61,469 bases of DNA from Clostridiales bacterium (GTDB lineage: Bacteria; Bacillota; Clostridia; Christensenellales; Borkfalkiaceae): positions 1 to 61,469 of the forward strand of contig JAMPAF010000009.1 in the NCBI GenBank assembly GCA_023667345.1, given 5' to 3'. Both the position numbers and the translations under genes were made by a program. Positions 52,151-61,294 of this stretch are shown piece after piece (the stretch's first letter is position 1; every line of letters starts with the position of its first letter). The notes below the pieces were generated by a model, which made no database searches, had not been told where the DNA came from, and worked only from the letters and a program-made list of their open reading frames with translations.

Positions 52151-53365
52151 ATGAAATACATAGTAGTTTTAGGCGACGGTATGGCGGACCGGAAAATACC
52201 CGAGCTCGGCGGAAAGACCTGCCTCGAAGGAGCAGACACCGCCACCTTAGATAAGCTTGCGCCCCGCTCGGAAGTGGGCTTGTGCAAGACGGTGCCCGAC
52301 GGTATGAAGCCGGGAAGCGACGTTGCGAATATGTCGGTTTTGGGCTTTAACCCCAAAGATTACTACACGGGGCGTTCACCCCTCGAAGCCGTTTCGATGG
52401 GCATAGATTTAAGCGACACCGACGTGACTTTACGGTGCAACCTCGTAACCCTTTCGGACGAGGAAAATTACGAAGACAGGACTATGGTCGACTACTCGGC
52501 GGGCGAGATAACCACTGCCGAAGCCGCGGAGCTTATAAGCTTTTTGAAAGAGCATTTGGACGGCGAAAAATTTACGCTGTACGCGGGCATATCCTACCGC
52601 CACTGCCTTGTGGTTAAAAACGGCGTAACGGGGCACGATTTAACGCCCCCGCACGACATTTCAGACAAAAAAATCACCGAACACCTACCCAAAGGCGAGT
52701 GCGGCGGCGTTTACCTTGAAATGATGAAAAAGAGCGCGGAGCTACTTAAAGACCACCCCGTGAACTTGAAGCGCGTTGCCGAGGGCAAGAGACCTGCGAA
52801 CTCAATTTGGCTGTGGGGCGAGGGCACTAAGCCCGCGCTCAGCCCGTTTGAAAAGGCGCACGGCTTAAAGGGCGGCATAATTTCGGCGGTCGACCTCGTA
52901 AAGGGCATAGGCATGCTTGCGGGCATGAAGATAATTGAGGTCGAGGGCGCGACGGGCAACTACGACACCGACTTTAAGGGCAAGGCGGAAGCGGCGGCGC
53001 GCGCACTTATCGGCGGGCTGGACTTTGTTTACATACACATGGAAGCCCCCGACGAGTGCGGGCACCACGGCGATTTTGTGCATAAAGTTTACTCCATAGA
53101 GCAAATAGACAAGATTGTAATACCCACGCTCACCGAAAAGTTGCAGGCGAGCGGCGAGCACTTCACAATGCTTGTCACGCCCGACCACCCCACCCCTTGC
53201 GCATGCAAGACGCACGTATCCGAGCCCGTGCCCTACCTTATATATTCGAGCAAAAAGAATTTAGGCAACGGAGCCGTGCGCTACACCGAGGACGAGGCGG
53301 CAAAGACGGGGCAATACGTAGCCGACGGCTACAAGCTAATAGAGCGGCTGCTTTCGCACAAGTAA
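52151..53365 (+). CDS. apgM: Cofactor-independent phosphoglycerate mutase, archaeal type
   Basis: Interconverts 2- and 3-phosphoglycerate in glycolysis. The 404-residue alkaline-phosphatase-fold enzyme has VVLGDGMADRK at the N-terminus, PGSDVANMSVLGFNPKDYY with the catalytic Ser, and MEAPDECGHHGD and VTPDHPTPCACKTHV as metal ligands. The sequence is of the ApgM group, not the roughly 510-residue bacterial GpmI. The start at 52151 is set by AAGGAG and by the family N-terminus; the open frame extends upstream into a repeat. Confidence 0.92.
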   Translation: MKYIVVLGDGMADRKIPELGGKTCLEGADTATLDKLAPRSEVGLCKTVPDGMKPGSDVANMSVLGFNPKDYYTGRSPLEAVSMGIDLSDTDVTLRCNLVTLSDEENYEDRTMVDYSAGEITTAEAAELISFLKEHLDGEKFTLYAGISYRHCLVVKNGVTGHDLTPPHDISDKKITEHLPKGECGGVYLEMMKKSAELLKDHPVNLKRVAEGKRPANSIWLWGEGTKPALSPFEKAHGLKGGIISAVDLVKGIGMLAGMKIIEVEGATGNYDTDFKGKAEAAARALIGGLDFVYIHMEAPDECGHHGDFVHKVYSIEQIDKIVIPTLTEKLQASGEHFTMLVTPDHPTPCACKTHVSEPVPYLIYSSKKNLGNGAVRYTEDEAAKTGQYVADGYKLIERLLSHK

Positions 53366-53369
53366 GCAT

Positions 53370-53770
53370 TCCCTTGCCGTCTTCTTTTAGAATTGCGTCA
53401 GCAATTATCAAAGAGGAAGGTGTCTGCGTTAGCAGACGGAAGGTAATTTTTAATGTAGAATGTAGAATGTAAAATTAAGAATAGTGGTCGTATTATTTAA
53501 AATAATTATTCCTTAGTTTTCATTCTGCATTCTTAATTCTTAATTCTTAATTCTGAATTTCATTATTACCTTTACCCGCGTTCCGCGGGAGTTTCCTCTT
53601 TAAATGCTACGCATTGAAAGAAGACACCAAGTAAGTGCTGTCGGAATAATCAACCTCTATCCCCTCTTCGAGGCAATCTTCGCAGACTACGTAATTCTGG
53701 ATTGCCGCGGGCTTTGCAAGCCCTCGCAATGACGGCGCACCCAATCCTCACCTTCCCCCTAAGGGGAAGG
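53370..53770. repeat. Composite repeats F, C, F and D
   Basis: Family F pieces (53370-53450 and 53560-53635) in opposite orientation flank family C arrays (53455-53560). A family D unit follows (53650-53735), then a family A end. No gene in this gap. Confidence 0.68.
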
Positions 53771-53783
53771 TCATATTGCGGAA

Positions 53784-53820
53784 TAAAAATGTGCCGCGGC
53801 TTTAATAAGCCGCGGCACAT
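53784..53820 (-). terminator. Terminator of the CotF-like operon
   Basis: ATGTGCCGCGGCTT and AAGCCGCGGCACAT are perfect 14-bp arms. On the minus strand TTTTATTCC follows. Confidence 0.72.
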
Positions 53821-53838
53821 TTCGGCGTTTTAAAACAT

Positions 53839-54129
53839 TTACTGCGCGAGTGACTTTTTCTGCTTTTTAAACTGGTCGCAGGTCTGGTCTATCATCTGCT
53901 TTTGCGCGGGCGCGGGCTGAACGAAGCCGCGGGTTGTCATCTGGTTCCAGATAAGGTACTGGTTTTCGGCAACCGAGCTAAGGTGCGAGGCAAAGCCCTT
54001 TCTTATGCTCTTGGTACTGCCCTCGAAGAGAGCCGTCGTATAGAACGACATAAGCTGTTTTTCGCTTTCGAGCAAGTCCAAAAGCGCGTCCTTTTCGTTT
54101 AACTGCGTGTTACTTTTCGACGATTTCAT
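53839..54129 (-). CDS. CotF-like spore coat protein
   Basis: A 96-residue helical protein. The ferritin-like CotF pattern is seen in LLDLLESEKQLMSFYTTAL and in LSSVAENQYLIWNQMTTRGF. Coat proteins of this family are made in the mother cell. It follows the related 62-residue gene by 6 bp, so the pair forms one transcript. Confidence 0.8.
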   Translation of the reverse strand: MKSSKSNTQLNEKDALLDLLESEKQLMSFYTTALFEGSTKSIRKGFASHLSSVAENQYLIWNQMTTRGFVQPAPAQKQMIDQTCDQFKKQKKSLAQ

Positions 54130-54135
54130 TAACCC

Positions 54136-54324
54136 TTAACCTCCTATAATCGCGAGTAATTCGCTGTATCTCTTTTCGTGTTCGTCGGCAATGCGCGACA
54201 TTACGCCCGCCAAATCCACGTCGGTGAGCGAGCGTGAATACGCCCTCGCCTTCTTGCAAATCAGTCCCTCGTATGTGAGGGCGTCGGTTATCATAGTAAG
54301 TTCTTTTGACGTAAGCTGTGTCAT
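54136..54324 (-). CDS. Small CotF-like spore protein
   Basis: A 62-residue helical protein, TSKELTMITDALTYEGLICK being the first helix and MSRIADEHEKRYSELLAII the second. It resembles the short partner of CotF family genes. The start at 54324 is set by GGAGG 7 nt upstream, which lies in the arm of a hairpin (54332-54363). Confidence 0.75.
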   Translation of the reverse strand: MTQLTSKELTMITDALTYEGLICKKARAYSRSLTDVDLAGVMSRIADEHEKRYSELLAIIGG

Positions 54325-54331
54325 AAAAATA

Positions 54332-54363
54332 CCTCCGCACTGGTTATTGCCATACTGCGGAGG
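54332..54363 (-). promoter_or_regulatory. Hairpin enclosing the ribosome binding site of the CotF-like operon
   Basis: On the minus strand CCTCCGCA (54363-54356) and TGCGGAGG (54339-54332) form an 8-bp stem with a 16-nt loop. The 3' arm contains the GGAGG Shine-Dalgarno and TATTTTTATG follows, so it could be a terminator of the upstream gene, a translation switch, or both. Confidence 0.6.
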
Positions 54364-54382
54364 TTTATTCTTAAACTTAAAA

Positions 54383-55216
54383 TTATTTTTTGTCGGGCAG
54401 CTCGCCGAAGATGTCAATTTCGCCCACGCTGTGCGCCTTTACCGCCTGATAGTACTCGTCGTTTGAAAAATCGCGCTCTTTATCGTAGCTTCCGCCCAAG
54501 CTTTCGATTGCGTATTTGAGTTCCTGATATTCGATAAAGGTTATGCCCTCTTCGTCGATTTTATCGAGCAGCACGGGCAACGCGCGCTCGTCGCCGTACG
54601 CCGCTAAATAGCTTGCGCGCATGGGCAGATTTTCGTCGGCGAGCTTGAACTCCTTTATTAAAATATCGTAAATTTCGTCCGACTTGATTACGCACCGCGA
54701 AAGAATTTCGAGCATATACTCCCGCTCTGTTCCCGCATTGTAATTTTCAAGCGCCTTATCCTTCACCTCGTCCGCAAACTCTTTAAGGCTGTCGACGCAC
54801 GTGTTTTTCACGTCCTCGCTGTCGCTTTCGGTTAAAAGGCGCATATATTCGGAAAGCGCGGCGCGGCTTGCACCCAGCAAATTCATGGCGTAGGCAATCT
54901 CGTCGTCGGTGCCAGAAAGCAAGGGAATCAACAGCTCGTCTACCCCGCGGCTTTCGATTGCGTTGCACAAAAATTCGCTGACTGCGACGTTCTGTTTTAA
55001 GTGGGCGCGAAGGGTTGCAACCAACGTCTTGTCGTCCATTGCGGCGTAATATCCGTTGGGTGATACGCCGAGCGACTTTATAACCGTGTCGCCGAAGCGC
55101 GCGTACATTGCGGGTATAATATCTTCCCACTCCCGCTCCTTGTACCTGTCGGCGTTCTTTTTCACATACGCCGAAAGTTTTTCGTCGAACATACCGTCAA
55201 AATCGTAAAGCTTCAT
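54383..55216 (-). CDS. HEAT-like helical repeat protein of unknown function
   Basis: A 277-residue soluble protein not recognised as a named family. Paired helices such as DELLIPLLSGTDDEIAYAMN and SYLAAYGDERALPVLLDKI suggest HEAT-type repeats. Overlaps the TPR gene by 4 nt. The two probably work together. Confidence 0.6.
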   Translation of the reverse strand: MKLYDFDGMFDEKLSAYVKKNADRYKEREWEDIIPAMYARFGDTVIKSLGVSPNGYYAAMDDKTLVATLRAHLKQNVAVSEFLCNAIESRGVDELLIPLLSGTDDEIAYAMNLLGASRAALSEYMRLLTESDSEDVKNTCVDSLKEFADEVKDKALENYNAGTEREYMLEILSRCVIKSDEIYDILIKEFKLADENLPMRASYLAAYGDERALPVLLDKIDEEGITFIEYQELKYAIESLGGSYDKERDFSNDEYYQAVKAHSVGEIDIFGELPDKK

Positions 55217-56886
55217 TGTTCAATCCCCAAAATTTCGTTGACCTTTTGCATATTTGTGCCGAAAAACGAGCAAATCTGCTCGTCGCCGAGCCCGCTTTCC
55301 TTTATTTCCGAAAACTTGATAATCGCCGCGGCGAGCGCGGGTTCGGAGCGGCAGATATTCAGTCTGCCCTCGCGGTCGAGCTTATTATACAGCCCTTCCG
55401 CGCCCGCGGAGAGCATGAACGGGTACTCGGTTTCGAGCATTGCAAAGCGCGAAAACGCAAGCGCGTAGGCGCGCATGAACACCTTTTTCTTGTTTCTGCC
55501 GAGGTTTAAGGGCACGAGCGTCACCCTCTTATACAGGTTGCAGACGACTATGCCGTACTCCCCCTCGCGGTTCTTTTCAACGAGCGCACTTAACACGTCC
55601 AATTTTATTCCGTCCTGCAAAAACGCGTCCAATAAAATGTCGCGCACGGTGTCCTCTAACCCGCATTTGACCGCGCTCATCGCCCCCAAAAGCTTTAATT
55701 CGTACGAGGCGTTGCTGTCGCCCTCGTCGAAGCACCAGTGTATCGCGCCGCCGACGTCCGTTTGCTCGCACAGCTTGCCCGCCGCCGAGTCAGAAAGGCG
55801 GTTTAAGGCGGTTAAAAAGCTGATATTCACCTCGCACTCAGATTTGGGAAGGCGGTAAAAATAATCTAAAACTCTGCGCTTATCTGCGGGCTTTTTGCTC
55901 TCGGAAAGAACCTCGTAGTGCCAGTAGTCGGCTGTGACCGCGTTGGGATAAATTGTTAAGAGCGTATCGAAGATTTCGAGGCTCTTTTCAACCTTACCCG
56001 AGTTGTACGCCGCAACCGCCTTGAAAAAGAGAAGAGAGCAGTCGTAGACGAACCGTTCGTCCAAACGGCAGAATATGGAATACGCCTGCTCGTGCATGCC
56101 GTTTTCGCAGCACACGGTGGCTATTTTGTACAGTTCTTCGCCGTCGTCGGGGTTGATTTTCAAAAGCCTGCACGCAAGCTCCTTTGCCTCGTCGCTCTTG
56201 TGTTGTTGACTCTTTACCGCCGCCAAGGTGGTAAGCGCCTGAATGTTTTCGGGGTCGCGCCGCAAAATCGCAAGGCACTCCTCTTCCGCCTGCTCGTTTC
56301 TGTCGCTTATTACCTCGCACATCGCGATATAGTTGCGCGCGGCGACGTACTTCTCGCTCCCCTCGTCCACCTTAGAAAATTCCTCGACCGCGCTGTCGAA
56401 CTCGTTGTTGCGCATAAATTCCACGCCCTTTTCGAGCTCAGCGGAATAGTCGACAAGGCGGGGCGGATAGGCAAAGCGAAGGGGCGGCTTTTCGGTGCTT
56501 AAAAACGCGTCTATAATTTCCCGTCTGTTTTCGGCGGAGAGCGCGCTGTCCGTCTCCATTAAAAGCTTGTTGTAGTAAAAGGCGGCAAAGCTGTCCATGC
56601 CCATATTCATAAAGCTTACTGCAATGCCCTCGTAAGCTTCTGCAAGGTCGGCGGCATCGCCCGCGTAATCTATATATTTGAACCAGCCGTTGACGCACTT
56701 TTCGTACAGTCCCATATCGTCGAAGGCTTCGGCGTACAGCATAAACGAGTCCTCGTCGTTGCCGTTGAGAACCGCGTTTTTATTAAGCATTTTCAGCGCC
56801 GCTATAAAGTCGTGGTCCTCGACGCAGTCTGCCGCAATCGAGATGAGCCTGTCGGCGCTTAAATCTATACTGTCCGTCTTGTTCAT
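55213..56886 (-). CDS. TPR-repeat protein of unknown function
   Basis: A 557-residue soluble protein built of tetratricopeptide-like repeats. Clear examples are at about 80-120, 150-260 (NNEFDSAVEEFSKVDEG; ECLAILRRDPENIQALTTLA) and 270-330 (YNSGKVEKSLEIFDTLLTIY). The C-terminal region (about 470-557) contains a likely small helical domain. No catalytic motif. It starts 4 bp after hslO, in the same direction. Confidence 0.7.
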   Translation of the reverse strand: MNKTDSIDLSADRLISIAADCVEDHDFIAALKMLNKNAVLNGNDEDSFMLYAEAFDDMGLYEKCVNGWFKYIDYAGDAADLAEAYEGIAVSFMNMGMDSFAAFYYNKLLMETDSALSAENRREIIDAFLSTEKPPLRFAYPPRLVDYSAELEKGVEFMRNNEFDSAVEEFSKVDEGSEKYVAARNYIAMCEVISDRNEQAEEECLAILRRDPENIQALTTLAAVKSQQHKSDEAKELACRLLKINPDDGEELYKIATVCCENGMHEQAYSIFCRLDERFVYDCSLLFFKAVAAYNSGKVEKSLEIFDTLLTIYPNAVTADYWHYEVLSESKKPADKRRVLDYFYRLPKSECEVNISFLTALNRLSDSAAGKLCEQTDVGGAIHWCFDEGDSNASYELKLLGAMSAVKCGLEDTVRDILLDAFLQDGIKLDVLSALVEKNREGEYGIVVCNLYKRVTLVPLNLGRNKKKVFMRAYALAFSRFAMLETEYPFMLSAGAEGLYNKLDREGRLNICRSEPALAAAIIKFSEIKESGLGDEQICSFFGTNMQKVNEILGIEQ

Positions 56887-56890
56887 TAAA

Positions 56891-57721
56891 TTAAAATATT
56901 TCCTCTATACGCGCTTTGCCGTATATGTAGTCCCTGTTGCAGTAGTGGCAGTGCACTTTAACCTCGCCCAGCTCTTCGCAGATTTTCAGAAGTTCGGCTT
57001 TGCCCACCGAGGCTAAGACGCCGCGGATTTTTTCCTCAGAGCAGTTGCATCTGTACTCGGGGAAAACCGTAACCACCTCGCCGCTTGAATACGGCGCAAA
57101 CTGCCAATCGAAAATTTTCTGCGCGTCGATTGGCTCGGCGGGGCGCTTTGTAATCGATTCCCTGCTCTTGAATTGGTCGAAAACGTCGGTAGCTTCCCAG
57201 ATAGCCTCGTCGCTTGCGTCGGGCATAAGCTGCATGACGACGCCGCCCGCCGAGACGCAACTTTCTCCGTCGGTTTTAACCTCTATCGCCGCCGCGGTGG
57301 CAATCTGCTCGCTCTGCCCGAAGTAGGTTTCCAAAATATCGGAAACGTCGTCGGATAAAATTTCGCACGTGCCGACAAAGGGCTGGGAATAGCCGTCCTC
57401 TCTCACCACCGTGAGCGTGCCGCCGACAAGCGTATTTTCGCAACTGCCGTCCGCGTAGCCGCGCACTCTCAAAGCGCCGTCCGCCGAAACGGACACCGCG
57501 CCGTCGCCGTCCTTTGCCTTGACGGTCAGAGAAACACAGCCCCTTTCGTCCTTCAAACCCGCGGCGAGATACGCCCCGCAGGTTAAGAGCCCGCCCAAAA
57601 TTTCCGCCGCCTTCGCGGTCGGTCTATGAATTTTTATTGCCTCGTTTACAAGGTCGCGCGTCTCCAAAACGGTGAGCGAAACCTGCCCGTCGCATATGAG
57701 CGAACGTATAATTTTATCCAT
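56891..57721 (-). CDS. hslO: Redox-regulated chaperone Hsp33
   Basis: A 276-residue holdase activated by oxidation. The C-terminal zinc centre CNC...CHYC (RCNCSEEKIR; VHCHYCNRDY) is complete, and the central region has GYSQPFVGTCEI. Length slightly below the usual 290. Confidence 0.93.
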   Translation of the reverse strand: MDKIIRSLICDGQVSLTVLETRDLVNEAIKIHRPTAKAAEILGGLLTCGAYLAAGLKDERGCVSLTVKAKDGDGAVSVSADGALRVRGYADGSCENTLVGGTLTVVREDGYSQPFVGTCEILSDDVSDILETYFGQSEQIATAAAIEVKTDGESCVSAGGVVMQLMPDASDEAIWEATDVFDQFKSRESITKRPAEPIDAQKIFDWQFAPYSSGEVVTVFPEYRCNCSEEKIRGVLASVGKAELLKICEELGEVKVHCHYCNRDYIYGKARIEEIF

Positions 57722-57757
57722 AACTTTTCCTTTTTCTCATTGCAATAAGGTTGAAAA

Positions 57758-58483
57758 TTACTTTTTAAATGCGGCGAACTGTATGCGCTCCCGCTTGTCG
57801 CCGCCCAAATGCCCCTCGCACTCCACGCGGGCAAAGCCCGCCTCCTTCAAAGCGGAAATTATCTCCTCTTCGGTGTGCGCGTACTGGATATGCATTTCGT
57901 CGAACCGCCTGTACAGCCCGTTTTCGTCGCGGATAAAAAAGGTCAAATCCATAACAACGCCGTCGTCCGTCTGCTTATTGAACCACAGATAGGAAACGTC
58001 GTCCCTGTCCTCGCCGAACAGATTTTCGCCCAAAATTTCCCTTATTTTGTATTCGCTCGAAATATCGAAAAAGAACGCTCCGTTTGCGTTTATTGCGGCA
58101 TATATGCGGGCGAACGCGCTTTTAAGCCTGTCTTTGGGCACGTAATTTATGCAATCGTTGACCGCGGTGCAAAAGTCTACTTTTCCGCACACTTTCAGTT
58201 TGGTTATATCGCCGAGTAAAAATTCACAGCGCACGCCCTCTTTTGCGGCAAGCTGTTTTGCGCGGGAGAGCATCTCTTCCGAAATATCCACGCCGTTTAC
58301 GGCATACCCCGCCTTGTTGAGCGCACGCGTAAAGTAACCGTTGCCGCAACCTAAATCCAACCCGCTGCGAAAGGCGCCCGCGCGTTTTATCTTATTTAAC
58401 AAATACTGCGACCATGTTAAATAGTCGCAGTCTGCGTTTAAATATTCGAATATGTCGCCGAGAGCGGTGTAGCTTTTACCCAT
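57758..58483 (-). CDS. Class I SAM-dependent methyltransferase
   Basis: A 241-residue Rossmann methyltransferase. GLDLGCGNGYFTRALNKAG is motif I, GVDISEEML is motif II, and FCTAVNDCINYV is motif IV. Substrate unknown; small-molecule methylation is likely by resemblance to the Methyltransf_25/11 group. The ATG is 3 bp after the stop of the membrane protein gene. Confidence 0.82.
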   Translation of the reverse strand: MGKSYTALGDIFEYLNADCDYLTWSQYLLNKIKRAGAFRSGLDLGCGNGYFTRALNKAGYAVNGVDISEEMLSRAKQLAAKEGVRCEFLLGDITKLKVCGKVDFCTAVNDCINYVPKDRLKSAFARIYAAINANGAFFFDISSEYKIREILGENLFGEDRDDVSYLWFNKQTDDGVVMDLTFFIRDENGLYRRFDEMHIQYAHTEEEIISALKEAGFARVECEGHLGGDKRERIQFAAFKK

Positions 58484-58486
58484 AGT

Positions 58487-59755
58487 TTATTTGGAAAGAA
58501 GATTGTTTTTATCGAGCTTTTTCTTTTTGCCCTTTTTGTCGGTGGTCGAAAGAGCCTTTTCACGCTCGGCAAACAACCTTTCGTACTCGACGTAGCGGGT
58601 GTCGCCCTTGTGCTCTTCGATATAGCCGTCGACCTCGCTTTTTATCTTTTGTCTGTCGCCCGACACGCGCTTTATATCCGCTCTGCCGTAAGCTATGCCC
58701 ACTTCCTTTACCTCGGTGCCGCCGTCGATGGGGCGCATGGGTCTGCCCACAAGCTCGCTTCTGCCCGCTGCCAAAAGCTCGCGCGCAACAGCCTTTTCGC
58801 TCTCTTCCTTTTCCGCGGCAAGCTGTTTGGGAGTTAAGCTTGCTTTGCGCGCCTCTTCCTCGCTTTTAATCGCCGGCGTTATATACATATCGAACGCCCA
58901 CTGCGTAAAGGCGAGCCAGCATAAGATTATGAACGAGAAGCCGAAGAAAATGAACAGTGCGTAGCCGATTATTTTAAAGAGCGTAACGCTTTCGCCTATC
59001 AGTAAAAACCACACGGGTATAAGCGAAAAGCCGAGCATAAATATCGTTTGGATAATCGTGCCGAAGAGCAGTACGAACGAGTTTTTGATAAGGTATTTAA
59101 GCTTTACCTTATAGCTCACGCCCACCGCAAGCACCCAGGCGCAGACAACGCCAACAACTACCGTCGCTATGATTATGAATACCTTTGCGGTTATAGGTCC
59201 CGCTTTCGACGCGCCGTTTGCAATGGCTACCGCCGACCAGTCGGACAGAATGAGCGACGCATAGAGAAAGATTAAAAACAGTTCTACGGGCAAAAGCACG
59301 TTGAAATAGCACACCTTTACGCCGTGGAAATAGCCTTTAACCGAAAACTGCCCGTGCGTGTTTATGAGCTTTTTAATCGAATAGCACGCGCCCGCAATTC
59401 CCACCGAGGCTATCAAGCCCGCGACGAAAAGCAGCGCATAGAAGCGCGCGTCCCAGTTAAAGTAAAAGCTTTCCTGCACGCCCTGCATACTCGGCGTTAA
59501 AGGGTAGCTAAACAGCGGGTTCGACGAGAACGGGTACGCCGTACCCATCTGCGAAATGACCGCGTCCTTGAAATATATGACTACAATACCCGGCACGAAA
59601 AACAGCAGGGTAAGCACGTTTATTATTACGAATTTAACAAAATTGGATTTAAACAAATCCCAGGTATCGCCCCAACGACCTTGGGGTATGTGAGTGCGCG
59701 AGTAGTCGTCGGCAAGCTCGTGCCCTTCAAGCGATGCAACTTTCGATTCAGCCAT
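58487..59755 (-). CDS. Multi-pass membrane protein of unknown function
   Basis: About 422 residues. A short cytoplasmic N-terminus is followed by roughly six hydrophobic segments between residues 35 and 300 (for example FVIINVLTLLFFVPGIVVIY), then a charged cytoplasmic tail of about 120 residues. The start at 59755 (MAESKVASLEG) is preferred over an upstream in-frame codon because GAGG precedes it. Not recognised as a transporter family with certainty. Confidence 0.65.
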   Translation of the reverse strand: MAESKVASLEGHELADDYSRTHIPQGRWGDTWDLFKSNFVKFVIINVLTLLFFVPGIVVIYFKDAVISQMGTAYPFSSNPLFSYPLTPSMQGVQESFYFNWDARFYALLFVAGLIASVGIAGACYSIKKLINTHGQFSVKGYFHGVKVCYFNVLLPVELFLIFLYASLILSDWSAVAIANGASKAGPITAKVFIIIATVVVGVVCAWVLAVGVSYKVKLKYLIKNSFVLLFGTIIQTIFMLGFSLIPVWFLLIGESVTLFKIIGYALFIFFGFSFIILCWLAFTQWAFDMYITPAIKSEEEARKASLTPKQLAAEKEESEKAVARELLAAGRSELVGRPMRPIDGGTEVKEVGIAYGRADIKRVSGDRQKIKSEVDGYIEEHKGDTRYVEYERLFAEREKALSTTDKKGKKKKLDKNNLLSK

Positions 59756-59877
59756 TAAATGCAACCTCTGCGCCCGCCGCATTTTAAGCGGGCGCACGTT
59801 TTTCGTATATTATACAGCATATATTAGATTATTTCAAACGTTTTACTTTACAGAATGAAAAAATAAGATAAAATTCT

Positions 59878-59906
59878 TTGACTTTTAGTCGGCTCTGTGC
59901 TAATAT
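59878..59906 (+). promoter_or_regulatory. Promoter of the asd transcript
   Basis: TTGACT (59878-59883), 17 bp, TAATAT (59901-59906). Predicted start near 59912, at the base of the riboswitch P1 stem. Confidence 0.65.
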
Positions 59907-59912
59907 CGTAAT

Positions 59913-60088
59913 GCAAAAAAGAGGAGCGGCAGAGCATAAGTACCCGCGGACTTTAAACTTTATGGCGGTTTTTAAAGGTCTGCGGCAAAAGGGCATCGCC
60001 GCCGAAGTCGTCGGGCGCGCCATCGCTTGCGGCTGGGCGCACGGGCTAATACCCTTGCGACTGTCACCTTGGGTGTTGCGCTTTTTGC
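59913..60088 (+). promoter_or_regulatory. Lysine riboswitch (L-box) upstream of asd
   Basis: Sequence blocks match the L-box aptamer in order: AGAGGAGCG, AAGTA, AAAGGGCATCGCCGCCGAAG, GGCTGGGCG and GACTGTCACCTTGG. P1 is GCAAAAA (59913-59919) with TTTTTGC (60082-60088). It sits between a promoter and aspartate-semialdehyde dehydrogenase, a lysine-pathway gene. An open frame across it is incidental. The expression platform is probably the hairpin at 60111-60134. Confidence 0.87.
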
Positions 60089-60110
60089 GGGTTTTATTTT
60101 AAACTTGTGG

Positions 60111-60134
60111 GCGGCGCGAAAATTTTCGCGCCGC
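60111..60134 (+). terminator. Palindromic hairpin in the asd expression platform
   Basis: GCGGCGCGAAAA and TTTTCGCGCCGC form a perfect 24-bp palindrome followed by TTGATTTGTTG. The T-tract is weak. A second hairpin GCGGCG-ACA-CGCCGC lies shortly before asd. Confidence 0.5.
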
Positions 60135-60217
60135 TTGATTTGTTGACGGTACGCAAGCCGTACTCACGGCGGCGACACGCCGCTTTAACTTAAATTTAAA
60201 TTACGGAGTATAATATT

Positions 60218-61294
60218 ATGAGAAAATATAAAGTCGGAATAATAGGCGCGACGGGTATGGTCGGTCAACGCTTTTTGTTGCTTTTGGAAAACCACCCCTG
60301 GTTCGAGCCCGTCTGCCTTGCGGCAAGTGCAAACTCGGCGGGCAAAAAGTACAAAGACGCGGTTAAAAAGTGGCTTATGTCCTCCCCCATACCCGCAAAA
60401 TACGCGGATATGACAGTTTTGGACGCGACGGCGGACAGAGAAAAAATAGCCGCTTCGGTAGATTTTTGCTTCTGCGCGGTGAACATGAAAAAGGACGAGA
60501 TACGCGAGCTCGAGTATGCGTACGCAAAATCGGAGTGCCCGATTGTTTCCAACAACTCGGCGCACCGCTTTACGCCCGACGTTCCCATGATTATCCCCGA
60601 GGTGAACGCTGAGCATTTGGAAGTAATTCCGGCGCAGAAAAAGCGCCTCGGCACAAAGCGCGGGTTTATCGCGGTTAAGAGCAACTGCTCGCTTCAATCG
60701 TACGTGCCCCTTCTGCACCCCTTGAAAAAATTCGGCATAAAGTGTGCCGCGGTCACCACCTATCAGGCGATATCCGGCGCGGGCAAGGTTTTTGAAACCA
60801 TGCCCGAAATTTGCGACAACGTTATCCCCTACATCGGCGGCGAGGAAGAAAAGAGCGAGAAAGAACCGCTCAAAATCTGGGGCGAAATTAATGGCGGCGG
60901 GATTGTGCCCGCTACCTCCCCCGTAATTACGGCGCAGTGTTTAAGGGTGCCCGTATCCGACGGTCACACCGCTGCGTGCTTCGTTTCGTTCGAGAAAAAG
61001 CCGACAAAAGAAGAAATTTTAACGGCGTGGAAAAGTTTTTCGGGCGAGCCGCAGAAACTCGGGCTCCCCTCCGCGCCCAAGCAGTTTATTCACTATTTCG
61101 AAGAGGACAACCGCCCTCAGCCCGCCCTCGACAGAAACACCGAAAGCGGTATGGCGGTCTGCGCGGGAAGGTTGAGAGAGGACAATTTGTTCGACTATAA
61201 ATTCGTAGGTTTTTCGCACAACACCCTTCGCGGAGCGGCGGGCGGCGCGGTTCTTTTAGCCGAACTTTTAGCGGCAAAGGGATATTTTGACTAA
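60218..61294 (+). CDS. asd: Aspartate-semialdehyde dehydrogenase, archaeal/fungal-like
   Basis: Reduces aspartyl phosphate to the semialdehyde for lysine, threonine and methionine synthesis. VGIIGATGMVGQRFL is the NADP loop, KSNCSLQSY carries the active-site Cys, and VPVSDGHTA and GAAGGAVLLAELL are conserved. The 358 residues and the KSNCSL context place it with the archaeal/fungal branch rather than typical bacterial Asd. Controlled by the lysine riboswitch. Confidence 0.94.
   Translation: MRKYKVGIIGATGMVGQRFLLLLENHPWFEPVCLAASANSAGKKYKDAVKKWLMSSPIPAKYADMTVLDATADREKIAASVDFCFCAVNMKKDEIRELEYAYAKSECPIVSNNSAHRFTPDVPMIIPEVNAEHLEVIPAQKKRLGTKRGFIAVKSNCSLQSYVPLLHPLKKFGIKCAAVTTYQAISGAGKVFETMPEICDNVIPYIGGEEEKSEKEPLKIWGEINGGGIVPATSPVITAQCLRVPVSDGHTAACFVSFEKKPTKEEILTAWKSFSGEPQKLGLPSAPKQFIHYFEEDNRPQPALDRNTESGMAVCAGRLREDNLFDYKFVGFSHNTLRGAAGGAVLLAELLAAKGYFD

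Noticed and set aside
59878-60102. 74-codon open frame upstream of asd
   Set aside because: The DNA matches the lysine riboswitch; the frame has no Shine-Dalgarno and starts at the promoter.
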